Made by a program: the position numbers and the translations under genes. Of a DNA stretch of 25,509 bases, positions 15,788 to 23,005 are shown one piece after another. Numbering within the stretch: the stretch's first letter is position 1; every line of letters starts with the position of its first letter. Origin of the DNA: a virus. The stretch covers positions 1 to 25,509 of IMG/VR virus record IMGVR_UViG_3300010158_003988, one strand, 5' to 3'. The notes beneath the pieces were generated by a model. The model was given only the letters and a program-made list of their open reading frames with translations. It ran no database searches and was not told the origin of the DNA.

Positions 15788-15820
15788 ACTTAATTGTTTT
15801 TCAACATAAAGGTAGTAAAA

Positions 15821-16513
15821 ATGAAACGTAAACTAATAGCATTAATGATAGCGGGCTTGTGTGGTACTGGAACCGGTCATGCGGCAGGTTTTGCTGTAAC
15901 CGGCGCCAGTAACAGCAGTATCAACGGTGGCGTAAGTGTGTTTTCCACACAAACAGGTGCAGGCTCCAGCAGTTACTCCGGTTCAGTATCGGCCAGTAAC
16001 TCCATGGGTATCACAACTACCAATACCATCAATCCCACAACAGGTGTGGGCACAATTAATTCTTCCATCAGTTCAACTGGTAGAACTGCAACCAGTGTAA
16101 CAGGTACAGGCACAGGTGGTGCTGAATCTTTTGCTAATCAATCAGGTTTTGCCACAAGAACTATTGATGGCAGTGTCAATGGTGCCACAGGTACACTAAC
16201 AAACTCAGTTGGATCTGCTGGTGGCATTGGTGTATCATCGTTTGGTAGCGGTAGTTCAGCGAATCTCACAGGTGCTGGTACAGTAGCAAGCGGTACCAGT
16301 GCAGTGGGACAAAACGCCACCAGCGTGACTTTTGGATTAAGTACAACTGGTGCAACTTCTGTTACTGGATCTACCAGCAGTGCAACCGCACAAAACAGCA
16401 TTACCAATACTGGATCGGTTTCAAATGCATTAACTGGTTCGTTTCAAGCAGTTGGGTCAACTGGTGCTAATGGTGTGTTTAACGGTACTTTTACTAACGT
16501 GATTGGACAATAA
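15821..16513 (+). CDS. Secreted Gly/Ser/Thr-rich repetitive protein
   Basis: The start is at 15821, with AAAGG upstream; an in-frame start at 15794 would spoil the signal peptide. The 230-residue product has a clear Sec signal (MKRKLIALMIAGLCGTGTGH, then AA-GF) with likely cleavage after GHA. The mature part is almost only Gly, Ser, Thr, Ala, Asn and Val, in irregular short beta-type repeats, with no cysteine. Such composition is seen in beta-solenoid or adhesin-like secreted proteins. It is paired with a second signal-peptide protein 2 bp downstream. Role unknown: export to periplasm or cell surface during infection is what the sequence supports. Confidence 0.8.
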   Translation: MKRKLIALMIAGLCGTGTGHAAGFAVTGASNSSINGGVSVFSTQTGAGSSSYSGSVSASNSMGITTTNTINPTTGVGTINSSISSTGRTATSVTGTGTGGAESFANQSGFATRTIDGSVNGATGTLTNSVGSAGGIGVSSFGSGSSANLTGAGTVASGTSAVGQNATSVTFGLSTTGATSVTGSTSSATAQNSITNTGSVSNALTGSFQAVGSTGANGVFNGTFTNVIGQ

Positions 16514-16515
16514 CT

Positions 16516-17016
16516 ATGAAACTACACCACGGCTTAATTGCATTAGTCATTGTCAGTAACCTTGCTCATGCACAAACTACAAACATGGATGTGGGTGCTG
16601 GTGCGAATTCAACCAATGCAGGTGCCACAAGTATTGCCAATCCCAATGCAACAGGCATTGGCAATACACAAAGCATTAATATTGGTGGCAGTGGCGGCGG
16701 CAGTAGTGATGTTACTTACAACGGCAGTTACACTGTAAAAAATGTACCATCAGTTAATGGTCCCAACTTAACGTCAGGTCTTGATACTTGTATGGGGTCA
16801 ACTTCGGGCAGTTTTAATATTGCCGGATTAGGTTTTGGTGGTGGTACTACATTTGTCGATGACAACTGTAAACGATTGAAACTGGCCCGTGAACTTTGGA
16901 ATTTTGGTATGAAGGCTGGTGCCATTGCATTACTGTGCAACGATGATGAAGTAAGACAGGCATTGGCTGATACTGGTTTTACTTGCCCTGCTCGACGTAA
17001 GAAAGAAAACGAATAA
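16516..17016 (+). CDS. Secreted cysteine-containing protein of unknown function
   Basis: This 166-residue protein has a Sec signal (MKLHHGLIALVIVSNLAHAQ, cleavage likely after AHA), a Gly/Asn/Ser-rich middle like its neighbour, and a more ordered C-terminal part with four cysteines (DTCMGS, DDNCKRLK, ALLCND, GFTCPA) that could form two disulfides in the periplasm. The pattern TCMGSTSG ... NCKRLKLARELWNFGMKAGA resembles a conserved domain I have an impression of from other phage-encoded exported proteins, but I cannot name it. It starts 2 bp after the preceding gene and ends before tandem terminators, so the two form a bicistronic unit. Confidence 0.8.
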   Translation: MKLHHGLIALVIVSNLAHAQTTNMDVGAGANSTNAGATSIANPNATGIGNTQSINIGGSGGGSSDVTYNGSYTVKNVPSVNGPNLTSGLDTCMGSTSGSFNIAGLGFGGGTTFVDDNCKRLKLARELWNFGMKAGAIALLCNDDEVRQALADTGFTCPARRKKENE

Positions 17017-17028
17017 ATGTTGTTTTTC

Positions 17029-17062
17029 CTGTGATTCTCTCTAGCTCCTGAATCACAGTTTT
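17029..17062 (+). terminator. First of tandem terminators
   Basis: CTGTGATT (17029-17036) pairs with AATCACAG (17051-17058) and is followed by TTTTAT. An 8-bp perfect stem with a 14-nt loop, 12 bp after the stop codon. Confidence 0.75.
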
Positions 17063-17064
17063 AT

Positions 17065-17092
17065 AGCCCTGCTTAACCGCAGGGCTTTTTTT
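17065..17092 (+). terminator. Second of tandem terminators
   Basis: AGCCCTGC (17065-17072) pairs with GCAGGGCT (17079-17086) around a 6-nt loop and runs into seven T. A textbook intrinsic terminator, insulating the secreted-protein unit from the replication module. Confidence 0.92.
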
Positions 17093-17108
17093 ACCCAACC
17101 AACTGTGT

Positions 17109-17114
17109 TATAAT
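17109..17114 (+). promoter_or_regulatory. -10 box of the replication module
   Basis: TATAAT ends five bases before the ATG at 17120 and there is no Shine-Dalgarno. A T-rich stretch (TTTTTT near 17086-17091) lies at -35 distance but is poor as a box. If active, it would give a leaderless mRNA starting at or next to the ATG. Confidence 0.5.
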
Positions 17115-17119
17115 ACATT

Positions 17120-18256
17120 ATGCGACAATTTACTCATGTGGAAGATTATTTAGAAGTGATAGTGGGACACAGAGATCCTGTGTCTGGACAACTGCTTAAT
17201 CCATGGTTGGCCGACATCAAACCCATAATCAGCTTGGCCAGATACGATGTTGGTGTACTGGAAAGCATGGCCACTTCAGTTTCTGTATCACAGTCCTTGA
17301 CCCTACGCCAGGCCGACCTGCTGGTCAAGATTGTACTCAAATACCAACGACAGTTGCAGGCACAAGGTATTGATGTTGAACCTGTGCGTCAACCTGTATG
17401 GAGACAGCCCTTGCGTCAACTGGACTACACTTGTTCTTTGACCCGCGACGGAGATAGATTGTTGATACGGTTTCCATTCAACAATGACCACATCGGCGAC
17501 ATAAGAGACTTTTCCAAAACCAGTCAAGGTGAGGTAAGATGGGATCAAAATCACCGAGTATGGACTGCGGCAGTGACAGAATACAACGTAAGTTGGCTAA
17601 CCACTTGGGCCAATAAAAACCGATTTGAAATCGACTCAGCTGTTCACAGTCTCATGGATCAAATTCATCAGGTTGAATCACAGCCCTATGCTATAGAACT
17701 GTATATCAACGGGGATCAACTTGACATACGCAACTCACCAGACAGCCTGCGAGAATACATCAACTCTCACGGTGGGTTTGGCCTGGATCGCCTGCTGTAC
17801 CTGGTGGACATGAGTGGTGTGTTGGGCTACACTGTGGAGCCAGCCATTGCCGAATCCATCATGGCCACACGTGGTGCCAAATTTTATAATTTATTGGTGC
17901 ATAGAGAACTCAGACTTGATCCCGCTACATTTGCCAACAATGTTGACTTTGACACTGTGTTGGATTATGCTGAAGCTGTGAATCGTTACCCTGTGGTGAT
18001 CTACGAGCCCAACAGTTCCTATCGCATGTTGAAACAGTTACAAAGACGAGTTGGCACCGATGAAGTTTTTAAAATGCAACAGTATATACATACACAGCAA
18101 CCACTTGTGGATCGGCCCATTGGATTGTTGATCAGCAGTGTTGGCATGGTGTTTGGAGGAGACAGGCAACACATGTTACAACAGGCCGAAAAGGTTGTGT
18201 ATGTGGCACAAGAAGTGTACAATAAGAAGAACAACACTAAGGTAAAACGATTGTGA
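17120..18256 (+). CDS. Phage protein with possible HARP-like domain
   Basis: This 378-residue protein is not one that I recognise as a whole. Residues about 107-172 (RDGDRLLIRFPFNNDHIGDI ... RWDQNHRVWTAAVTEYNVSWL) have the layout of a HARP-type segment, in which R-x-F-P-Y/F-x-x-x-x-I ... RWD-x-x-x-x-VW-x-x precedes helices; in SMARCAL1-type annealing helicases this domain binds forked DNA next to an SF2 motor. A separate SF2 helicase (UvsW) lies two genes on. The C-terminal half is predicted helical/mixed without motifs. It ends KKNNTKVKRL, basic. The start is a leaderless-type ATG, and its stop overlaps the next GTG start. Confidence 0.75.
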   Translation: MRQFTHVEDYLEVIVGHRDPVSGQLLNPWLADIKPIISLARYDVGVLESMATSVSVSQSLTLRQADLLVKIVLKYQRQLQAQGIDVEPVRQPVWRQPLRQLDYTCSLTRDGDRLLIRFPFNNDHIGDIRDFSKTSQGEVRWDQNHRVWTAAVTEYNVSWLTTWANKNRFEIDSAVHSLMDQIHQVESQPYAIELYINGDQLDIRNSPDSLREYINSHGGFGLDRLLYLVDMSGVLGYTVEPAIAESIMATRGAKFYNLLVHRELRLDPATFANNVDFDTVLDYAEAVNRYPVVIYEPNSSYRMLKQLQRRVGTDEVFKMQQYIHTQQPLVDRPIGLLISSVGMVFGGDRQHMLQQAEKVVYVAQEVYNKKNNTKVKRL

Positions 18257-19116
18257 TATTGTGTATTGAACTAGGCTCAGACCAATTTGCATTGCGATTT
18301 AAAGTGTTACGCACACCCATAGCCACTCAGTGGCTGGAACGTATGATGGCCAGAGAGCCGTATCCATTGGACCATCCTGACAGGTTTTATGGATTCAACA
18401 GTGTGGCACAAGAAGAATCTCGTGCTGTGGCAATGATACAGGCCAGTATCGACACCATCAACAGTCACAATAATATTATTACCCGAACGATATCCAGTGT
18501 GCAGGATCAAGATACGCTTAATTATCTACACAGTATTTTTGAACAATATCATGGTTTGCTAGATCAGCAATCAAACAAATTTTGGAACACTGCACCTGCA
18601 ACAGTTAAACAAGCCATGGCTGATTTAAATATCAATGTACACCGTTGCGAATCAGTAGCCAGAGGTAACCAACCACGTTTTGTGTGTACTTGGTACGGAC
18701 TACCCAAAGTTCATGTACTTGATCCCGATTTGATGGAGGAATACGGAACACTTGATCCTGGATTTGGCTCTGTGTGCTTAAACTATTGTGAGATAGGTAA
18801 AACCCTAGAAGACCTTGCCCTTGATAAAGATCAATACATCAGCCAGGAGGCATTTCGACCATTTGGAGTTTACAGTGCAGATTTTGCAGTTAGGTTTTTT
18901 AAAACTCAGGTTGATAGCACCTTGGAGAATATGTTACAATACTATATAAAGAATAAAGAGTTCTTTAACAGTCAGGGATTTGCTAAATTTGAAGATCCTC
19001 GACTGTTACCGTTGAGGTTTCCTGTAGCAGAATTAATTGAAACTCGGCCTAGAGATGAATTGTTAAAAGAAATTGCACAACGACAATCTATAACCAAAGT
19101 ATATTTTGAAAGCTAA
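18253..19116 (+). CDS. Phage hypothetical protein upstream of uvsW
   Basis: This 287-residue protein starts with GTG at 18253, overlapping the previous stop (GTGA); there is no suitable ATG nearby. I recognise no domain. It is soluble, with a helical N-terminal half, an arginine/aromatic middle (NQPRFVCTWYGLPKVHVLDP) and conserved-looking FGSVCLNYCEIGKTLEDLAL. The Y-C-E-I-G-K-TL-E stretch could be part of a binding site but does not match a known motif. Its position between a possible HARP-like protein and UvsW, with overlaps at both ends, suggests a role in DNA metabolism; inference only. Confidence 0.75.
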   Translation: MILCIELGSDQFALRFKVLRTPIATQWLERMMAREPYPLDHPDRFYGFNSVAQEESRAVAMIQASIDTINSHNNIITRTISSVQDQDTLNYLHSIFEQYHGLLDQQSNKFWNTAPATVKQAMADLNINVHRCESVARGNQPRFVCTWYGLPKVHVLDPDLMEEYGTLDPGFGSVCLNYCEIGKTLEDLALDKDQYISQEAFRPFGVYSADFAVRFFKTQVDSTLENMLQYYIKNKEFFNSQGFAKFEDPRLLPLRFPVAELIETRPRDELLKEIAQRQSITKVYFES

Positions 19117-20563
19117 ATTAGTAATACGTGATGAAGTCAACATCAAGATTGAAGGTCTTGATTTGGCCACACGTAAAAAGCTAGTGGATCGGTTCAAATT
19201 TGAAATACCCGGTGCCAGATATCAACCCGCAGTGAGATTGGGCAGATGGGACGGCAAGGTTGCGTTCTTTCAACTCAGTGGCACCAGTTATGTAAACCTG
19301 TTGCCGGATATCCTGCCCATCCTGGAATCCCAAGGATACGATGTTGAGTTGGAGGATGTTCGTGACTACCGCACACAGTTTGAGTTTGCAGAATTTCGAG
19401 AAGATAGTTTCAGCGATCAAACATGGCCCGCAGGCCATCCCCGAGCCGGCGAACCCATAGTGTTTCGCGACTATCAAGTGGAAATTATCAATAACTTTTT
19501 AAGTAATCCACAGAGTATACAAGAAATAGCCACTGGTGCTGGCAAAACTATTATGACCGCGGCCTTGAGTCGCAGTGTGGAACAGTATGGCAGATCCATT
19601 GTCATTGTGCCCAACAAAAGTCTAGTGACACAGACCGAAGACGACTACAAAAATCTAGGACTAGATGTGGGAGTGTACTTTGGCGATAGAAAAGAATTTG
19701 GTCGAACACACACCATTTGCACTTGGCAAAGCCTAAACATCCTATTAAAGAACACCAAGTCGGCAGAGGCCGAGGTCACCATTGGCGAGTTTATTGAAGG
19801 TGTGGTGTTGGTCATGGTGGATGAAGTACATATGGCCAAGGCCGATGCACTAAAGACTTTGCTGACCGGAGTGTTTGCCCATGTGCCCATACGCTGGGGA
19901 CTCACTGGTACCGTGCCCCGAGAAGATTACGAAAAGACCAGTATCTTTTGTAGTCTAGGCTCAGTAGTGGGTCGATTAAGTGCGTCGGAACTTCAAGAAG
20001 CGGGCCACCTGGCCCGTTGTCACGTAAATATAGTACAGTTGATAGACCACGTTGAATATACCAACTACCAAAGCGAGCTTAAATACTTGACCGAAACAGC
20101 AGGTAGACTTGATTACCTGGCACAGTTGATAAACAGTGTAAACGAAACTGGCAACACACTTATCTTGGTAGATAGAATTGCCACAGGAAAGCTGTTGTTG
20201 GAACGCTTAGGCGAACGTGCTGTGTTTGTATCGGGATCAACCAAGGCTCAGGAGAGAAAAGATGAATACGATGAAGTTGCCGTCAGTAGTGATAAAATTA
20301 TCATTGCTACCTATGGTGTTGCTGCTGTGGGTATTAATATCCCTAGGATATTTAATCTTGTGTTACTTGAGCCGGGCAAAAGTTTTGTTCGAGTCATACA
20401 AAGCATCGGGCGTGGCATCAGAAAAGCCGAAGACAAAGATCATGTGCAAATCTGGGACATCACCAGCACCTGTAAATTCGCAAAAAGACATTTAACCGCA
20501 CGTAAGAAATTTTATACGGAAGCTCAATACCCCTACACAATAGAGAAAGCAGACTGGCAATGA
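19106..20563 (+). CDS. uvsW: UvsW-like SF2 DNA/RNA helicase
   Basis: A 485-residue helicase that starts with TTG at 19106, overlapping the previous gene by 11 bp. The N-terminal 90 residues match the UvsW DNA-binding domain (FEIPGARYQPAVRLGRWDGK). The SF2 motor follows: FRDYQVEII, Walker A ATGAGKT (142-148), DEVH (239-242), motif III TGT (267-269), and motif VI IQSIGRGIRK (431-440). In T4, UvsW unwinds R-loops and branched DNA and switches replication from origin- to recombination-dependent. Length is close to that of T4 UvsW (about 500). It is a good marker for a T4-like genome. The next gene starts within its stop (ATGA). Confidence 0.95.
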   Translation: MKAKLVIRDEVNIKIEGLDLATRKKLVDRFKFEIPGARYQPAVRLGRWDGKVAFFQLSGTSYVNLLPDILPILESQGYDVELEDVRDYRTQFEFAEFREDSFSDQTWPAGHPRAGEPIVFRDYQVEIINNFLSNPQSIQEIATGAGKTIMTAALSRSVEQYGRSIVIVPNKSLVTQTEDDYKNLGLDVGVYFGDRKEFGRTHTICTWQSLNILLKNTKSAEAEVTIGEFIEGVVLVMVDEVHMAKADALKTLLTGVFAHVPIRWGLTGTVPREDYEKTSIFCSLGSVVGRLSASELQEAGHLARCHVNIVQLIDHVEYTNYQSELKYLTETAGRLDYLAQLINSVNETGNTLILVDRIATGKLLLERLGERAVFVSGSTKAQERKDEYDEVAVSSDKIIIATYGVAAVGINIPRIFNLVLLEPGKSFVRVIQSIGRGIRKAEDKDHVQIWDITSTCKFAKRHLTARKKFYTEAQYPYTIEKADWQ

Positions 20564-21063
20564 GAATTTTGACTTTAGAAAATAGAAGTTATCCCTTAGA
20601 TGAAATACCCGACGAGATTGACGAACTCAATTTCTGTGTGCTGGACAACAGTAATCCCAAGGATCCAGACTACTTTTATATTCCCTTGATCTTTATGGAA
20701 AGCTTCAACAGTCCAGCCCTGGTGTTGAAGATTGGTGAACACACCATTCGTATGCCAGTGGATTGGCAACTGTTGATTGGCGAAAAAGACATGGGCGATT
20801 TAGAAGTGGTACCCCTGACAAGTATCAACGATAGGGGATTCTCGGCCTTTGCATTCAATCCCAAGACCAGTTTCCGTCCGGACTTTTATCCGGTGGAAAT
20901 TGTAGACATTTATCAAGATGTCAAATGGTATTTTCCCAAACTCAAGCCTGGACAACTGTTGGCAGTGCCCCTGGAAAACGGTGTTGACGGGCCCATGTGT
21001 GCTTACTTTGTCAAAGACATCAGTCGTCAAAGTGAAGTGGTCAACTACAGTTTAGTTTGGTAA
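20560..21063 (+). CDS. Conserved phage protein downstream of uvsW
   Basis: A 167-residue beta-rich protein starting MRILTLENRSYPLDEIPDEI. Segments MPVDWQLLIGEKDMGDLEVV, PLTSINDRGFSAFAFNP and VKWYFPKLKPGQLLAVPLEN are like a hypothetical protein often present in T4-like marine and large phages near DNA-metabolism genes. No catalytic motif is evident. The ATGA overlap with uvsW suggests coupled expression, so a helper role in recombination or replication is possible but unproven. Confidence 0.82.
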   Translation: MRILTLENRSYPLDEIPDEIDELNFCVLDNSNPKDPDYFYIPLIFMESFNSPALVLKIGEHTIRMPVDWQLLIGEKDMGDLEVVPLTSINDRGFSAFAFNPKTSFRPDFYPVEIVDIYQDVKWYFPKLKPGQLLAVPLENGVDGPMCAYFVKDISRQSEVVNYSLVW

Positions 21064-21066
21064 ACC

Positions 21067-21300
21067 ATGACCAAGATATACGAAAGCCCAGATTCGGGTG
21101 AAACTGTGTATGTTAGAAACATGGGTGAAACGGATAGACAACTGCATCATGTTTCATCCCGGCATGCAGATCACTTAGAACAAATGCGTGAGGATCAACT
21201 GTGGATCAATATCAGAAGAACAGCTCAAACGGATGCCGGCTTGCAAGAATTACTAGAGCCTGCTATAATGTACTATAAATTAAAATATGACAACAGATAA
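21067..21300 (+). CDS. Small conserved-type phage protein
   Basis: A 77-residue protein beginning MTKIYESPDSGETVYVRNMG. Short phage proteins opening with a K-I-YESPD-G-x-TVY-x-R pattern and ending with a helical M-x-YKLKYD segment are common in T4-like phages; function unknown. It lies 3 bp after the preceding gene, and its last codons carry a possible internal promoter (21241-21269) for the next gene, which overlaps it by 14 bp. Confidence 0.8.
   Translation: MTKIYESPDSGETVYVRNMGETDRQLHHVSSRHADHLEQMREDQLWINIRRTAQTDAGLQELLEPAIMYYKLKYDNR
21241..21269 (+). promoter_or_regulatory. Possible internal promoter for the gp62-like gene
   Basis: TTGCAA (21241-21246), 17 bp, TATAAT (21264-21269), inside the upstream gene; TATAAATT follows at 21274. 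The -10 box ends 17 bases before the ATG at 21287. Spacing is ideal but the -35 is only fair and the site lies in coding sequence. Confidence 0.4.
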
Positions 21301-21760
21301 ACTATCAATCGCAAATGAAATGGCACAGTTTGATTCAAAGAACCGTGACTTCTATGATGATCTCACAGAAGAGGAACGTAAAAAGTTCTCACCATTTCTC
21401 ATGATACGCTATGGTGCCACTGTGTCGGGCTCGGCAGAATTACAAGCCTACTACTTGATCAGTTGCAACGAACGACTCAATCGCAACTTCTTTGACATCA
21501 ACACCACACAGCATAAAAAACTACAGTGGTTGTTGGCCACCACTGTGAGTCCCGGCATGGGACGACAGTTTCACCAGTGGATTTCGCCCAAGAAAAAAGA
21601 CACTAGTAACAACAAAGTAGAAAAACTACTGCGTGAATTGTACCCTGATCTGCGTGACGACGAAATTGCATTATTGGCCCGGTTGAATAGTAAAGACGAT
21701 CTTAAACAACATTTAAAATCTCAAGGATGGGATGACCGACGAATCAAAGAATACCTGTAA
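21287..21760 (+). CDS. Phage protein, possibly gp62-like clamp-loader small subunit
   Basis: A 157-residue, highly charged helical protein. It has FLMIRYGATVSGSAELQAYY, then about 20 residues on QHKKLQWLLATTV and GMGRQFHQWISPKKK, then a C-terminal helical pair (LYPDLRDDEIALLARLNSKD). Small T4-type clamp-loader subunits (gp62) have the same order: hydrophobic N-terminal helix, a Y-x-L ... GKRFGKWxKK basic segment, and a short helical tail in which D-E-x-x-x-L motifs recur. Size and place beside uvsW agree. No gp44 or gp45 is in view, so this is a tentative call. It overlaps both neighbouring genes. Confidence 0.75.
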   Translation: MTTDKLSIANEMAQFDSKNRDFYDDLTEEERKKFSPFLMIRYGATVSGSAELQAYYLISCNERLNRNFFDINTTQHKKLQWLLATTVSPGMGRQFHQWISPKKKDTSNNKVEKLLRELYPDLRDDEIALLARLNSKDDLKQHLKSQGWDDRRIKEYL

Positions 21761-22427
21761 GTACTGTGACAAGAGTTTTTTAAAACTCAGCACACTCAGT
21801 GTTCACCTGTGTGAGCCAAAGCGTCGCTGGCAACAGGAAAGTGAAACAGGTGTGCAGTTGGGACTCCGGGCATACTTGCGTTTTTATGAAACCACACAAG
21901 GATCAGCACGACTAAAAAGTTATGCAGACTTTGTTGCCAGTCCTTACTACAACGCCTTTGTTAAATTTGGTAGATATTGTCAGGACATACGTTGCATCAA
22001 CTTTGTCAACTATTTAGATTGGCTGTTGAAAAATAACAAAAAGATAGATCATTGGTGCAGTGATGGGTTATACACAGAATGGTTACCGGACTATGTCAAA
22101 AGAGAAGCAGTGTCGGACGCATTGGAACGAGCATTACGAGAAATGGAATCATATGCAGAAAGCAATACAGATCTTAAGGGAGGTTTTGGGGACTATTTTC
22201 GTTATGGCAACAGTAATAGGATTTGTTTCCATATTAGCACCGGTAGGATTAGTCCTTGGGTGGTGTTTAATTGTGCAACGGGTGTGGAATTTCTTGACAG
22301 TGTCACTGAAGAACAGATAGGTATGATCTTGCCCATGATCGACCCCGACTCGTGGCAACGGCGGTTTCGAGAATACTTGGCCGATGTCGAGTGGGTTCGA
22401 GACATATTGGCCAAGGCAGGACTATGA
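21732..22427 (+). CDS. Zinc-finger phage protein
   Basis: A 231-residue protein with an N-terminal finger C9-K-Y-C12 ... H25-L-C27 (CKYCDKSFLKLSTLSVHLCE), i.e. C-x2-C-x12-H-x-C. It continues KRRWQQESETGVQLGLRAYL, FVASPYYNAFVKFGRYCQDI, and ends near ISPWVVFNCATGVEFLDSV. I have an impression that proteins with this finger and these following segments occur widely in T4-like marine phages as hypothetical proteins. DNA or RNA binding is a reasonable inference from the finger and basic KRRW. AAGG lies six bases before the ATG. The gene overlaps the previous one by 29 bp and the next by ATGA. Confidence 0.85.
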   Translation: MTDESKNTCKYCDKSFLKLSTLSVHLCEPKRRWQQESETGVQLGLRAYLRFYETTQGSARLKSYADFVASPYYNAFVKFGRYCQDIRCINFVNYLDWLLKNNKKIDHWCSDGLYTEWLPDYVKREAVSDALERALREMESYAESNTDLKGGFGDYFRYGNSNRICFHISTGRISPWVVFNCATGVEFLDSVTEEQIGMILPMIDPDSWQRRFREYLADVEWVRDILAKAGL

Positions 22428-23005
22428 AATTTCGTTCAGACATTGACATAGATTTCCCCGATAGATCTCGGGCACTGGCAGTGCTGGAGCATCACCCTGC
22501 GGGTATAGTTCGTGATGGTGGATTGATACGTCACAACACAGGTGTATATGTGACTGCAATTCCCACCGATCCGTTTACCGGCACTGCCAGTCTTGATTAC
22601 AAATCTGCAGAAGAATTGGGTTATGTCAAACTGGACTTTCTCAACGTGTCATTATATACGCAGATAAAAGATGAAGCTCACTTACAACAGTTGATGTCAC
22701 AAGAGCCCGACTGGAGTAGATTATACGATCCAGAGTTTTGTAGTCAACTTATACACATTGGTAACCACTACGAAACACTAATCAAAATGCCCGAAGCAGT
22801 TGATAGTATACCAAGATTGATGATGTTTATGGCCATAATACGTCCGGCCAAGCGACATTTAATAGGATTACCTTGGCGCGAAGTTGCAACAACTATTTGG
22901 GAAAAATCTGCGGATGGCGAGTATGCGTTTAAAAAAGCTCACTCGTGTGCTTACAGCCATTTAGTCGTGGTACATATGAACTTGCTAGCCAACACGCCTG
23001 ACTAG
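22424..23005 (+). CDS. Miniature DnaE-like (C-family DNA polymerase) protein
   Basis: The start is at 22424 (ATGA overlap); an in-frame start at 22352 lies inside the previous gene. The 193-residue product collects the signature blocks of Pol III alpha in the right order: SDIDIDFPDR (D8 and D10 aligning with D401/D403 of E. coli DnaE), GLIRHNTGVYVT (like TRNAG-HAGGVVI), ELGYVKLDFLNV (D71 aligning with D555), a LIKM ... MAIIRPAK block (like the ALFRPGP region), and YAFKKAHSCAYSHLVVVHMN (like the NKSHSAAYALVSYQ block). The PHP, thumb, beta-binding and OB domains and most of the palm/fingers are absent; DnaE has about 1160 residues. Whether it polymerises DNA is unknown. Similar short forms may exist in other phages; I cannot check. 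Confidence 0.85.
   Translation: MKFRSDIDIDFPDRSRALAVLEHHPAGIVRDGGLIRHNTGVYVTAIPTDPFTGTASLDYKSAEELGYVKLDFLNVSLYTQIKDEAHLQQLMSQEPDWSRLYDPEFCSQLIHIGNHYETLIKMPEAVDSIPRLMMFMAIIRPAKRHLIGLPWREVATTIWEKSADGEYAFKKAHSCAYSHLVVVHMNLLANTPD

Noticed and set aside
22060-22320. An 86-codon frame with hydrophobic stretches inside the zinc-finger gene
   Set aside because: Entirely inside a conserved-looking gene in another frame, with no ribosome site; the hydrophobicity comes from reading out of frame.
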